64,000 bases of DNA from Amyelois transitella (Eukaryota > Arthropoda > Insecta > Lepidoptera > Pyralidae): assembly GCF_032362555.1 (NCBI RefSeq), contig NC_083522.1, positions 6,302,001 through 6,366,000 on the forward strand. The letters run 5' to 3'. The translations under genes were made by a program, and so were the position numbers. The notes under the pieces were generated by a model, which saw only the letters and a list, made by a program, of their open reading frames with translations, was not told the DNA's origin and made no database searches. Of the stretch, positions 22,801 to 39,600 are shown one piece after another; position 1 is the first letter of the stretch; each line of letters starts with the position of its first letter.

Positions 22801-25800
22801 ATTTTTTCATCAGCCAGTATGTTTGTGTCTAGTACACAAACATACTAACATTACGCGAAAGTAATTACCCCTATCTTAATACGGTTTTCTAAGATGTGCT
22901 TCGCTTAGTTCAACTTAAACACTGGCAATACATTTAAAAAAACATAATAAATATAACTCGCTCTTATCTTGCCGCTGCGTGGCCCAAAGATCTCAATAAA
23001 ATAGCAAAAATTTCTGCAATTCGGCAACATTAGTTACAGTTACGTCGTTCAACAATATAATGTTATTGGACTGTTTTCAGGGGCTTCGCTATCGTGGAAT
23101 CCCAATATTATAAATATTATATGTATAGATGCGAAAGAAAGATATGACAATTATTAAGTATTGTTGAAGTCAATATCCCAAAATTTTGAATTTTTTAGTT
23201 TGTCTGTTTCCTTTTTACGCGTTATCTTCATATCGAAAGTCCCGATGCATTTGCAAAAACCCTGTATTCTTTTGTAAGTGGCGCGCGGACGGGTAAAAGC
23301 TAGTTGTTCACAAAAAATCTCTTTATAATATTATCTTTGAAGTATTTACTCTTGGCTTGCCCCTGTGTATCCTGCGTGGCCAGTAGGTCGCGGTAAGACT
23401 GCAAAGACTTCTCGAGTTGTGCTACTCTAGTGGACAGTAAGGTGGCTCTGTCCGTCCCTGGCTCGCCCGACATCGTCACTGTCAGTTCCTTTTCGTAACA
23501 GTCTAGTTGTTGTCTGAAAAAACATATGTAATTCAATTCAAAATCTTCATACCATAACTTTATAATAGAAGTTAGATATATTGTGTCACGGGCTTTTTTA
23601 TAGATCTTTTAATAACCCATATTTTTGTTATACATTATATGCGTATATAATTAACCATGTGGCCAGCACACGCTGTAGAAGGATTTTTTTGCTGCTTTTT
23701 TTCCAGATTATAAATATTTATTTATTTATCTGAAATCTAATATAATTTGTAAGTTGTTGTATAACCCTTATGAATAATGGAACTTTCTAATGATGAAGAT
23801 TTTTTAAATCAGTGAGTCACAGTAGTTATTTAGTTTATTGGTTACAAACATACAAAAATATAAATTTTTCTCTTTATTAATACTGTGGATTAGGTATCTA
23901 AGAAAGATAATTACTACTATGTAACTTTCAAAAATTTACCTATAGCTATCTCTTTCCCTCGTAACGAGCAATAGCCTCTTCTGCAGCCTATGTATATGTG
24001 TCTCCTGGTTTTTCTTAACCGTCATCAAGTCTTCCAGCTTCGAAGTGGCCTTGTCACGTTCGAACTTCAATGTAGCTAATTCCTAAAAGAAACATATACA
24101 ATATTAATAACTAGCCTTTACCCGCAGCTTCGCCCGCGAAAATTTAGCACCACTTATATATAATACAGGTTCTTCGCAAATCCCACAGGAACCGGAATAA
24201 AAAGTACGCTATGTCTTTCGCAGACTCACGTATAATTTCAAAAATTACAGAAAATCGTGAGTCTTGGGTTGCGTCGTGGCCTCTCTGGAGAAGCCCGGGG
24301 TGGACCACGATCCTGGATTAGAGAAGTCAAGTTTTACATATAGCGTCTCCCGCCGTATGTTCTCCGATATATTTACGAGTGCATCCAAAATTTGATACTA
24401 TCACTGAGATGTCACAACTGGGATAAGCCAAGCGGATGAAAAGTACTCTGGCCATCCTGTATGATTTAAACGTGTCATTAATGTACATGTGTACCCGAAA
24501 CCGCCGAGCTTGCATGAAGAGAGTTATGAATGTGGATGAAGCGAAGCAAGTATGCAGAGATCGTGGCAAGTAGAAAGAGGTAGTCTCTGCCTACCCTCCG
24601 TGAAAGAGGTGTGATTTAATGTAATGTAATGTACTCCATACCTCATTGTTCTGCGCCAGCTGCGAGTGCGCCTGCGAGCAGCTCTCGGCGGAGGCGAGCT
24701 GGCCGGTGAGCGCGGCGTCCAGCGCGGCGCCCAGCGCGCGCGCCTGCTCCACGCCGTGCCCGCGGGCCGCCGCCTTCCACTCTTCCAGGGAAGCCTCAAG
24801 GTTTGCTATTTTCACCTGCAATTATATTGTTATGAACGAAACTGTATCTATAAACAGAAGATATCAGTTGCTATGAAAGCGTAGCCAAATTTCAGGCTTC
24901 CTGTGCCTTTTGATGCCGGTTGTATGTTGTAGTGAGCACATTCAGTAAAGCAAGAGTAAGTAAGAGTACTTAATTAAAAAACGTTAGAAATATTTTGACG
25001 TCAACCAATGTTGTTAAACCATACATTTTGACAATTATTAAGCGATACGAAGTATCCTATAATAATGAATAAAAAAAAATTTTGCATTTGAATTGAATTT
25101 TATTTATATTATAAAGAGAAAAAAAACATGTTTGTTACAAGTAAAAAATTAAAATAAATCTGTACTTTAATTTAAAACTATAGGAGTAACATAATTAATT
25201 TGTGGAAATTTCCATGAAAACAAACCAAAAGAAATTTTTTTAATAAAAGGAGACTCAACAAAGCCTAATGATATGTGTTAAGCACGTATCATTACACTTT
25301 GTTGCCATGCAAAGACGGTTTATTATCATCAACCTTTTAAAAGAAATGATGGAATTAATCACCTTAGCTTTATGCAGTTCCTGTTGCACCGGTTGCAATG
25401 CCTCGACCCTATTGGTCAGCACGTGCACCTGCTCCTCCAATAACAACTTGTTGCCCACCGCGTCACGTAAACCTCTCTCGTTGGCCCGGAGTCTCGTTAC
25501 CTCCTTCTCTAGTTCCGCCATATTGGATAGACGCTTCTGGGCTGTCTGTGAATGAAAATTGGATAAACTAATTCAAATATCTGTTTATTATAGAAATTTA
25601 CCTTTCGTGAATGATTGCCACTAGGCAGCAGCACTTTCATCAGCTTGTTATCATAAAAATATTACTGATTTCTGATATAATTCCAAAACATATCTGGAAA
25701 ATCTTGTTTTGCTGAGTCCAGATAAAAGTGGCAGAAAGAAATATCCTTGCAGTTATCAGGATTCCTTGTTAATCATAATGTATGATGCGTAAATCCGATT

Positions 25801-28204
25801 TAGGGAGAAAACTCGTAAAGTATGAGAACTACATGGGCAATAGACTTGTTCAACCACCTTTTAAAAAGCCACAGAAAATACTGCAATATTCATACTAGAA
25901 TACCTAAATCCTTGAGTAACATAATTAGTACTTTTATTCACAAGCACATCGAGCTAGAAAATAAAAAAAACAATCACCTTGGCCTGTTGTTGCCAGTCTT
26001 TATACGAGTCCTTCTCATACTCCAGCTCTTTTAACTTGTTCGTGACCTGTTGCAACTCAAATGTCTGCTTCTCCAGCTGTGTGCGTAGCGAGGTGCACTG
26101 TTCTGCCCTGCTGGTCTGTTTGGCTACCTCTTTCTTTAAGATCTCCACTTCTGACTGGTAGCTTTCTATCGCCTGTTGGTAATATTTAATCAATTCAAAT
26201 TTGTTTAAAAATAATAGGGAGGTTAAGGTACTTAATTTCTTCAGCAATGATTCTGGTTCAAAAAACCACATTAACTATGTATTACCAGAAACATGGCATT
26301 TTGTAATGCTCAATAAAGTGTTGATGGTTAACCTTTTAAAACACAGCAAGTTAAATTATGATTATTGTCCATGATACCGTGGCCACAAGTTGCCTATTTG
26401 AGCTACTTCAATGAGAGGTTTAAGGTTTTTTACTTTGTGCATTGTACAGAGTGCATAAACTGTTAGGGTATCAAGCCAGCAACAGTGGCTAGTAAGCTAC
26501 AGTAATTAGTGATCTGGAGTAGTGACTTACAAGCTCAGGGTTCAGATTCAGTTACAACAGTCAGTTTGTTCTTTTTTATATTTAAAAGAGTTTCTTACCT
26601 AGTTTGGTAAACACTTATGCAGTCATTTCAATATATTAATGGATTGTGGCCATTACCATAGGAAGTTAGTATCACCATGATTAAATACTTATATAAATTC
26701 ACATCCACACAAAGATAATCTTAATTATACTAGCATACCTGTTGCAGTTCATTCATGTCCTTCTTCATTTCTGACACCTGCCCTTTACTTTGCACCTCGG
26801 CCTCTAAAAGCTGATCTTTCAAGTCTGCTACTTGCTTGTGTAATTCTGACTTGTCTTTGTCCCAGTTCGCCTTGCTTTCTTGGTAATCTTTTTGCACCTG
26901 AAAGATCACATTTACTTCAGAAATAAAGGTAAACTAAACAATCAAAATACGTCTTTTGGTGAAAAATACATTTTAAAATTTATTAATAGCCAAAGACAAA
27001 ATTAATATAACAAATGCCATTATTAATTACTTTAGTTTTTAACAATACTTAAGCAATGTATTTTTCAACAAAAAGACTAATCAGCTTGTTTACTTTCATT
27101 TTAGTACATACAGAAAGAAATGGACTATATTATTGTTATTGTAACCCAAATCATATTTTTCTTAATAACACACATAGGACTTTTCCATATATATGAAGGT
27201 TATTACCTGAGCGAGCTCATCTTTAAGCTCTTGCTCTCTTCTCCTGATGACCTGCAGCCTATCCTCCATATCTGACAGAGCACGCTCATCCCGCTTATGT
27301 TGTTCTTCCAGTGAAGCCTTCTCTTCCTCAAAAAGAATCTGCATTTCTTTGCGAATAGTATGCTGATGGGCTACCCTTGCTTCTAATTTTGTTATCTACA
27401 AGAGAATAAAAATAATGCTCAAAATGTGTACCATGAATATTTAAAGGCACATAAATTTGAACACCCCAATCAACAGCAGGTTATTTTTTATTGCTTACTG
27501 ATTTTCAATTTTTGTTTGTACCTTTATAGTAAGACAAAGAGAACATAAAATTTAAAACAAATAAATATAAAAATCAATTGCTTATGTAAAATGAAGGCAC
27601 AAGGTAAATATATTGACCTAAGTAAGTTAGAACCAATATTAACAACAAGTTATTAAAGTAGTGGTGTAGTACTACACTAACTCTTCATAATTCTGTGCTT
27701 ATATGCAATACAGAACAAAACTCTGGATGATATATTGGCTATTACAAACGTAGTTTAAAGTTTGATTCGATAACTAATGTTACAAAAAAGACCTGACCTG
27801 TGCTTTAGCAGCAATCAAGTCTATCTTCATCCGTTTAGCTTCCCAAGGAGAAGGAACAACCGCCGTTGAATTCGAAGTAGAACCAGTTCGAGTTCTTTTT
27901 TCTGGAGTAACCCCTTCTGCAGCTCCGATACTCGACTTCCTTTTGCCAAACGACAACATGTTCGAAAGACCTACAAAAATTTTGTAATAACATTTAAAAA
28001 GAAAGACACAATTTCGAGCAGATCTGTCTAATTAAGTCTTGAATTTGAAAACATAAAATTACCTTCTTTTAAAGACTGATTACTATCAGAAAAATTAAGT
28101 TTAGTAGACGCCGATAGCTTGTCCTTAGGAGGATCAGTATTTATGACCCTCCTGAAGGGTTCCAATACATCGTTGAAAAGAGACATATCTCCTTCTTTTG
28201 CCAT
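19819..28204 (-). CDS. Mad1: Mitotic spindle assembly checkpoint protein Mad1
   Basis: Kinetochore coiled-coil protein that binds Mad2 and drives its conversion to the closed, APC/C-inhibiting form. Fourteen exons (minus strand): 28204-28063, 27970-27798, 27395-27207, 26897-26739, 26172-25978, 25545-25363, 24815-24642, 24082-23940, 23513-23350, 22661-22522, 21547-21470, 21198-21092, 20507-20409 and 20035-19819. All phases agree and give 720 residues, close to human MAD1 (718). Residues 100-540 are nearly all coiled coil. The Mad2-interaction motif KVLHLTENP is at 554-562, split so that exon 10 ends on its Lys. The Bub1-contact RLK motif of other species reads RMK here (616-618, followed by EEF). 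Exons 13-14 form the C-terminal RWD-like domain (YMLLGYKID, MYAESSEEYLSF, HRSIPVFLSALTMELF). The gene converges on follistatin and is divergent from Art8. Two decayed copies of the last exon lie downstream. Confidence 0.95.
20870..21020 (-). mobile_element. Helitron-like fragment in Mad1 intron 12
   Basis: Starts with CTAGCTATGCGCGGGTC (a reversed CTAG end) and has a block 'catacaaaaatacaaatctt' shared with 23815-23890. It is degenerate. Confidence 0.4.
22010..22440. repeat. GC-rich block of unknown origin in Mad1 intron 10
   Basis: About 430 bp with strongly higher GC than the flanking intron, including 'ggcggatccaccgggggccg' and long G runs. It lies just before exon 10. I see no intact ORF of known type. 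It looks like an internal or 5' piece of a retroelement, but I cannot name the family. Confidence 0.45.
22816..22846. repeat. Perfect foldback: 13-bp arms, 5-nt loop
   Basis: Arms 22816-22828 and 22834-22846 around a CTAGT loop, in Mad1 intron 9. Confidence 0.9.
23085..23312 (+). mobile_element. Helitron-like remnant in Mad1 intron 9
   Basis: 'tattataaatattatatgta' at the start and 'gcgcgcggacgggtaaaagc' before CTAGT at the end, as in the element at 10563 but with a different interior. It ends 38 bp from the exon 9 donor. Confidence 0.5.
23815..23892 (-). mobile_element. Helitron-like 5'-end fragment
   Basis: 'ggttacaaacatacaaaaat' followed by 'tctttattaatactgtggat' matches the reversed start of the Helitron-like family and the fragment near 20940. 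Confidence 0.4.
24105..24250 (-). mobile_element. Helitron-like remnant in Mad1 intron 7
   Basis: Begins with CTAGCCTTTACCCGCAGCTT and a GC hairpin, the reversed 3' end of the Helitron-like family. It is truncated by the R3 copy that follows. Confidence 0.5.
24255..24370 (+). repeat. R3 interspersed repeat fragment
   Basis: 'tgggttgcgtcgtggcctct' and 'gaagcccggggtgga' match the start of R3. It is nested between a Helitron-like remnant and an R4 fragment. Confidence 0.55.
24455..24625 (+). mobile_element. 5'-truncated LINE 3' end (R4)
   Basis: Closely matches 54290-54430, the 3' end of the LINE at 53575: 'aaccgccgagcttgcatgaa', 'atgtggatgaagcgaag' and 'gtagtctctgcctaccct'. Its tail is an ATGTA repeat ending about 15 bp from the donor of Mad1 exon 7. 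Confidence 0.7.
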
Positions 28205-29718
28205 TTTCACTTGATCAAAATCTTTCTTACAATTAAAACAGTTTCATTTTCACAGTAAAATTTAAAAACAGGCAAGAAAACTATAACTCGGCTAACATCA
28301 GTAAAAAATGCGAAATGAGAACCACAGATAATAGTCTAAAATGTCTAAAGATGCAACCAAGCAAGCGCGTGTGATAAACTGAACAGTGTCACTGATATGA
28401 GGGAATGATGTCAATTACACTGATGCCAACTCCCTCCGAAGAAAAGGCAAATACTTTCTAAAAAAAAAATGTTCAATTGCCAAAAAAAGCGACAAAATGT
28501 TTTTATTCATCAACTTCAATCAACTGTCACAGTTGGGGACATGGACCTAATAAATTACGTCCATGGTTGGGGACAAAATCAATTAAAGTAGTCAACAGTT
28601 ATAGTAACAGTAGTAGTAGGTGGTCAACAGTAGTTGAGGAGTTTTACGTTGATTTTTACAAATTATTTCATTCAAAAATGGATCGAATATTTTTAATGTA
28701 TGGACGCATTATTTGTTTCAGACATTTTTATAACAGGATTACGTATATAATAAATAAAAAAGCGTAGTAATACAGTACCCAGTTTAACCTCAAAATTGCT
28801 TAAATTAAGGCATTTTAAATAACAATTATTTGTTAGAAGAAAAAGTATTAGATTTGAAAAATTAATGGAAGGCAGTAGGAAGCGCTAAATTCCAAATTAT
28901 TTAGCGCTTTTTATGGGAATTGTGATGATGTGACGTAAAAGAGAATGAATGGTCAAAGATCACTTAAACCCATACGTCAAACCACGGATTGCAAACAATG
29001 TTTACTGTGGATAAGCCTTCCTAATTAAGTTCATATGAAGCCTCTGTCGCTAATAGTTGCAGTGTGATGTAATAAAGCCTAAAGCTAATATAGATTAATG
29101 GTCTATTCAACATAAAATAATTTTTCAATTGGAACCAGTGGTTCCGTCCAGTAGGTCTGTAATGCTTCCTTGCAGACTTAAGCAGTCTTGGGCCCTTTGG
29201 GTCTAGTTAAGACTCTTGAATGTGAACTTTGGTTCGCTGGCCACTTACACTAACATTTTCTTTATTGCCTCAGATATGTCTCCTCTGCTCGTAGATATCC
29301 GTGCCTTGTCAATGTTAATAGTCTGGTCAGATGTCATATCGAATTTACATTATGTCACGCTAAGCATCTGACAAGCGCAGAGGCATAAGCGTAGCTTTGT
29401 TAAAAGGTAGTACCAAAAGGTAGTACCGACCGAATATCCTTATTGCAATTTGTTCTTTATTACAAGGTCACTAAAATAACACCACTATTTCTTAAATTTA
29501 TTTATGAAATCTGTGAATGAGTCTCTCTTCACCCTTCACTTCAGTCCCCCATCCCAACCCAACAAGTAGAATAGAGAGGTTATCTAATCCACGCACCGCA
29601 CTACAATATAAAATAAACTGACGAATTTACAAGGTTCTACTTATATTACTTCATCAAACAACTTGAATTACATTTAATCTGTTACAAGTTACATCTCTAG
29701 TTATTGCTACGTTAAAAC
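28205..29718. other. Divergent intergenic region, Mad1 / Art8
   Basis: Head-to-head gap of 1.5 kb that must contain the promoters and 5' UTRs of both genes. I recognise no TATA box at a convincing distance from either start and no repeat family. A 96-codon frame at 28477 lacks any domain. Confidence 0.5.
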
Positions 29719-32872
<3,154 letters not shown>

Positions 32873-33401
32873 AACCAGTTGTCATATTATTGTAACTTTA
32901 TTATGACATGCTTTGCATACAATATTAAGCCCAACAGTTTATATATTTATTTGACAAATTATAAACTACAGGCTCCCCATTCCCTGTGACATAAAAATTA
33001 TATTTACAGTTGTTAATACATTGAGTATTAAAAGTATGTTGTTTAACTTTAACATTTTAAACACAAATCCTTTGCTCGTTGGTTGTGTATTATTATCAGA
33101 AATGTTGATGATGGAGTTAATCATCCCTTTCAATGAAGTTAGCTTAATGTTCTGTGACGATTTTCAGTCGTCAACTCTTCTTTCGAACATACATTATATA
33201 TTGAACTTGGCATACTGTATAGTAACAGAGTCAAACCAGTTTCACTTGGAACATCATCAATATATTCATAGTTTCATTTAACATTGTGAATGCCTTACAA
33301 ATGGGAGTTAAAATCTGCTGTCTTTGTTTTCACTAGATTATTCTTTTGACACCTGAGCAGTTTTTGTAGTAGTCATATCAATTGGCAATTCTGTGCATCT
33401 T
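32873..33401. other. Convergent intergenic region, Art8 / Grip75
   Basis: Presumed Art8 3' UTR and flank. An 86-codon frame at 33021 has no recognisable domain. The right side runs into the Grip75 exon copy. Confidence 0.45.
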
Positions 33402-33552
33402 CAATAGATTCTTTCTCCACATTGGTCACTTATTATCGCTTGCACCTCAGCAACTTCCGGACAGACTGAATAAGCCTAGCCTTGACGCTCAGCGAGCGGT
33501 TGTAGTGGAGTGTCGTCAACAACCTCGCGAGGAACATGTGCTAGATGGAAAC
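33402..33552 (-). pseudogene. Tandem copy of the Grip75 last exon
   Basis: The minus-strand frame reads MFLARLLTTLHYNRSLS then KARLIQSVRKLLRC and a stop, against VFLARLLMRLDYNRWLS then EAMLTQSVTNMLRC in the real exon (33669-33831). The frame is kept without indels. The 5' third of the exon is absent, and the nearby CTAG acceptor would join in the wrong phase, so it is not a usable alternative exon. Flanking 'ttcttttgacacc' sequence is shared too, indicating a tandem duplication of roughly 250 bp. Confidence 0.75.
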
Positions 33553-33668
33553 CATAATTTCAACATCTGCATCTTATTGCCGGTGTAAAACAATATTCAC
33601 TTGATTTTTCTTTTGACACCACATCACTTTCACTTAGCACAACTTTAATACACTATTAGTTCGCTCCA

Positions 33669-36600
33669 CTAGCATCTCAGCATATTGGTGACAGACTGAG
33701 TGAGCATGGCCTCTCCGCTCAGCCAGCGGTTGTAGTCGAGTCTCATCAACAGCCGCGCGAGGAACACGCCGCACGGACGGTCGCGCAGAGACACCAACAG
33801 CTGCATCAGTTGCTTTACTAGTTTGTTGAACCTGCAAACATTTCGATTTGTTAGAGTTTAACATTATGTATTTTTTTTTTTATTTCCATGCAATGAGTGG
33901 CTTTTGATACTATTTTAAAAATACTTATGGTTGAATAAGAATTGACAGCCTCTGTGGCGCAGCGTACTACGCTTGTCTGTGACACCGAAGGTCCCGGGTT
34001 CGAATCTCGGCCAGGGCATGATGAGAAAAGAACTTTTTCTGATTGGCCTGGGTCTTGGATGTTTATCTATATAAGTATTTATTATAAAATATAGTATCGT
34101 TGAGTTAGTATCTCGTAACACAAGGCTCGAACTTACTTCGAGGCTAACTCAATCTGTGTAATTTGTCCCGTATACATTTATTTATTAATTTAATAGATTT
34201 ACTTTAAACGAAAATGATCATTAGATTTCATTAAAATTCAAAGAAAACATGAATGAACATGACAAAGGCTGGTTTAATTTTTACCAACGCACAATCGCAT
34301 GTAAATGATAAAGCGCTGTGAAAAGTTTAAAGGAAGTCTGCCTACCTATCCGAATAACCTCTTAGGTGGTATTCCTCAGCATCTCTGTCAGCCTCGAAGT
34401 CCGTGATGCTGCAGAACGAGTGGCACAGTTTGAGGAGCTCCATGATGTTGCAGAACACCGGGTTGTTGATGTAGTCTGTGGCGTCGCCTGAACAGTCGCT
34501 GTCTGATGACTGAAACGCGGGGGGAACTTTGCATTTTATACATACCTACATAACATCACGAGAAGCTATGAGCAATGGCTTCAGTTAATTGGCTTGACGT
34601 TGGAGACATAAGAGTAAGTTAGTGAAAGTTTATTATTATTTAAAACAAATGCAAGTGGTTATATTCTGAATTATCGGGAATCACTCGGAAGATAGTATTG
34701 TGTGTCCCGCTACAGTAGACAGAAAGATAGAAAATTTATTTTGTTCTGTTCTGTAGAAGTAAATGTCATGAATTCTTACCGGAGTAACAGTCAAAAACGA
34801 CTGACTCAACACATCAGCCAAGAAGTTAGCGTGCGCCTTCTTCAGCTTCTCAAAATCGTTGGTCTTTTGTACAGCTTCCATGAGACGTGCGAAGTTTGTT
34901 TCTAGGACGTCCGCTTGTAAGTAATGCTGGAGGTTGTCCATTAAGAACATGAGTTTGTTGTGGAGTTGGCACATTGAGAAACTGAAAATATAAATTAAAA
35001 AACTGTAGAAAATACGTTTTTTAAATGAGAAACTAAAAGCTTTACGACCTGTCACTGACCCATCTCTTATACGTTACCCTAATCATCTTCTACAGGGTAC
35101 ATTTTCATTTAGTGGTGCTATTCTTTTCTGCTGGATTATATAAAGCTAATACGTATCCATTTTAAATTTTTGTTACAGTTTATTATGACAGCATAATAAA
35201 ATATGTGGGATTGATTGAAATCGAATCCCACTGCTATCACCAATTATTAATGAAATACCGCGAGACAAGAACTGATTTAATTTGATAATACTTCTGTGGC
35301 TCGTTTGGTTTGTCACTTTATATTGATATGCCAACTGTACAGTAAAATCCCCACATTCTTCCTCGATAAATGCTAATCAGAAACATAATCACAGAGAGCC
35401 TTGTTTTAATTTAATGAGGATATTAACCTTGAAGACAGTTTATACGTCTTCCACAGCATATGCAAGTCGTGCTGCGTCTGTTTGATTCGCAACAGCAACC
35501 TGAACATGTCGTTGTACCGCGCGAGCACTTCCGGGGTGAACAACAAGTGTAGAGGCCATTTGAACTCGTACTTCAGTATTATGGTGGACCAACCGTCGGC
35601 CACTGAAAATTTGAGAAATGTATATTATTATTATTGATTGAGAAGAAATACGGAATACAAATGAGTTGAAGTAGATATGAAAGGCACAAATGAGTGAAGA
35701 TGACATCAGGACGTGGCGGGCACCAAATGGATTCTTACATTCCAAAATAGAATACAGTGGAAGGATTTGAACAAAACCTACATCAAACATTTGATTTTAA
35801 AAGACACAGAACAAAAAGCTCCATCTTTAATTTCTTATTTGTAATGTACCCATGAGCGCGAAATAACTACGTACCTTTTACGCACGTGATCGTATCCTCC
35901 TTTTTGTTAGCTGTCACGATAAGGATCCTTCACAATAAGGACCCTAACTAAAATTATGAATGTGAAAGAAGGTTTGTTTGTAACCTCTTCACATTTAAAC
36001 CATTTAACACTGCATGGAGTGTTGCATTCCTATAGTGCTGTTTGTGGGCTAGTACAATAATCAGCATTCGTATAGACACGGCAAACATTTTAGTTCTTTT
36101 TAATTTCTTACCTGTGCTGCTATCATCTTCGAATGAAGAGTTATTTGACAGATTGGGTTTCACGTACGGCAGTTCAAAGCTGAATTTCTCAATGTCAGCG
36201 CTGTTACTGAGAAGTACCGCCCTGGCTGCTAACTGGAACGCGTGGTTCATATCTGTTGTATCAAGTAGAAGGTCATAATACAGAGCCGGATTCAGTTCAA
36301 AGAACTTTTATATTAGACAGAGCCCACATACACTCATAGAATATGTGTGCAGTTAAACTGTAACTAAATAATTAAGACCTATTGTTACCATATTAAAGGA
36401 ATAAATGATTATGATTAAGAGTTACATATCTAGAAATCTTCCTGAATATGTAGGGTATTTGGAAATCACCATGGTAATAGAAATATAGTGGTGACAAGAT
36501 AATTACCCGAATATTATTATAAAAATTAAAGTAAGCATGAACATAAACTTTTTAACGTATAAATAATGCTGTAAAACAAATTATAGTATGTACCTCTTGT

Positions 36601-39600
36601 TGAAGTTCTGTTAGTAGGTTTATCGAGAATATGTGCGGTCAGTCTAAGTAATTCCAAGAATAGTTCACCGCGCCCAAGCAAGTAGAAATCCTTCATCAGT
36701 TTTAATTCTTGTAGTAATTGTGCCTCTTCCACTGCCACTGTCCATAAATGCTGAAAAATCAATAAGTATATTACCGTGAACATTGCAAAAGCCAATCAAG
36801 GAAATAGCTATCAAATTGGATCTCAATTTCGTCAATCCATTCTGCTGAACGTATTTTCGAGACTATTGGCTCTGTCAACACAGTTACGGATGAATACGTG
36901 ATGTATTATCTTTTTTTTCCTTTTGTCTGTGATCAGACATAGATATTTTCATCGTATTAATAAGGGTTTTCAGTCAACACGGTAGTACAAGCTAGTTTAA
37001 AATAAAAAGGCTTTAATCATTTGTTTCGTAAATGTTAAATATTTCTTGCTTATATTCTGTTTGTGTGCAATTGTTACTTGAATTGATATACGGTTCTCTA
37101 TACATTCTATAATTTCTTCATAAAATTATTAATTCCGTATGTGTTTTACCTTAGTGACACACTCCTTAATATCTCTGATGACTCCCCTAAAGTTACAAAA
37201 CTCAAATCCCTCAAGGTCCTTCAGCTTTTGCAGTTTCTCGTGAAACTCCGCCTCCTTCTCTTCCCAAATAGTGAATCTTAAAAGTGTAAAAAGAAATTAC
37301 TTTCATACTTCAAATGGAAAACGTTACTTCGATCACTTGCGTGTCTGTGTGTATGAATATTTTAAAGACGTGAAAATTCACAAACATTTACTATAGTAGT
37401 AGTCCTTCTGTGTAAATTAAGAAAGAAACTGAATAGAACTTTGAAAGAAGCTTCCATCTTGGTCTTGTAGTGGGAGGAAAACTTAGTGTGTGCCAGCAGC
37501 TTCTCTTCATGTGCAGATTACAAAAATCAATCAAGTAAACGTGGGATTATTCTTTGAGGCGATTGGGTAATTATTTGTATGTCAATTCTATCATTAAGCC
37601 ATACAGCTGAATGTGACCTTAATCTTTTCAAGACTGTTGGCTCTGTCTACCTATAGACATACATACATAAATCATGCCTCTTTCCGGAGTTGTAGGCAGA
37701 GACAAAAAGTTTTCATTTGCCAGGATCCCTGCATAGGAACCCCCTTCCCTTTTGTTACATCCACATTCGTAAAAGCTCGTCAGTTTTAGGTACTCTTGAC
37801 TTGACCTTTTGCCAGAACGTCTCCTATTTGATCAAGGTACGTCACATTCACACTCTCTTTGTATATCTCTCGATGTACCCAAACCATCGAAGCATTCCCT
37901 TTCCTATTCCTGTTACTATATTTTTTTCACATCACAACATCACCTATAGACGTGATCATATGTATGTAAAACAACAATTCTTTACCTCCTAGTATCGGCA
38001 CCACACTTCTGCAAAGGCAACATGGTTCTATTATTCAGAAAACTGTGCCTCTTCACCTTCCGAGGGTCGAACCCGAACAAAATGACAGTTTTACCAATGA
38101 ACAGTATTTCCTGGGCCAGGGATAAAGGCACGAAGTAAGGAATCATGTTGGCGTTCAACATGTAGCCACAATCAAGAGTTGTGTCTTGTAGCTGAAATGA
38201 TAAAATACATAATATACAAACATATATTAGATAAATTTACCACGTTTAAAAATTGGAGGGGTAGGCAGAGACTACCTCTTTCCACTTGCCACGATCCCTG
38301 CATTCTTCCTTTCCTACTTACTTGGGAAAGAGGCGTGAGTTTATGTATGTATGTTAAAAATTGGCTAGGATCTCCTGCAAAGGTTGCACAGGTCAGATGG
38401 GAGTCGGTTCGTGCCGCCAAACTATATCTAGAGTCATGACAGTAAAGGTCTCCGATGATAGAAACACTTACTGTAGAAACAAGTGACTTATCACATGTAT
38501 TAGTTGAAGGCGACGACAGGAATGTATCGGAGTCCCCTTCGTGGTTGCGGCAGATAAAGAACTCCTGATATGGGTCCCTTAGCTCTCCATATAATAACCA
38601 AGTGCATAGCTGATTTATGAACACCTTGTTAATATTGGTGAATATTCTGGAATGGAAACAAGCAGATTAAATTACAAATGTGAAAGTTATTTCTTCCACA
38701 GTCAGATAATGCTTTTATCATTTACTCATTTTGATGAAATTTGGCACAGAGATTATCTACAAGTCCTCGCGGGAGTTAATCCAGGGCAAAACCTTTTTAT
38801 CAATTAAAAGATAATTTACAATCAAAAGGATATGTGATTGGAAAAAACAAGAACCGCATGTTTATAAATTTCCTAGAAACTTCATAAACTTTCGTAGGAT
38901 TCTTGAATTGTATTATTTTACGTCCACATTGCCGTAAATTGAAAAACTTACAGTTATTCAATTTATGATTCCATTGTAAGATTCTTAAAGGATTACAATT
39001 ACAAGAAGCTTTACATTTTCCTAAGGAGTTCATACACTTGGGGTTCTTGTTATTTTCCAATGACAGATATAAGTCTTATCAAAATTGTGGTAGTTTTTGC
39101 AATTTTTTTGTCACCTTGTCCTCAATTAACAGCTGCCCACATATTCTATGAACAGGTCAACCTCAGTGCAATATAAACTTACTTAACCACAGCTCCATGC
39201 ACCATCTCATTCCCGTTTAGTATATATTGGTGTGTTAAACTCAAGATTTGACAGCCAGCAAGTCTTCGCTCCTTGATTGTAGAAATTATTTTGTTCAAAG
39301 TGTCGAATAGACCTCTATACTTTTCGACATAACTGTACACAAACGAGAGAGTGTAGTTATGGTTGCCTATGACCAAGCTCTCTACTTCTAGGAGTGTTTT
39401 CTTATAAGACTGAAGAACCTCCGTAATGCCTTCACTCAAAGCTTGCAAATATAAGCCAGAGTTCTTGTGTATTGTAACTGAAATCAATAAAGAATAAAAT
39501 TGCTCAGTGTGTCAATTTGTTTGAATGAATAAATTAGCTGATTACAAAAATAGTAAAAACATAAATAAATTAATTAATTCTATGCATGACGTAAAGTTTT

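Noticed and set aside
33948-34022. tRNA-like sequence with A and B boxes
   Set aside because: The body downstream matches the second copy at 5497, so it is the head of a SINE, not a tRNA gene.
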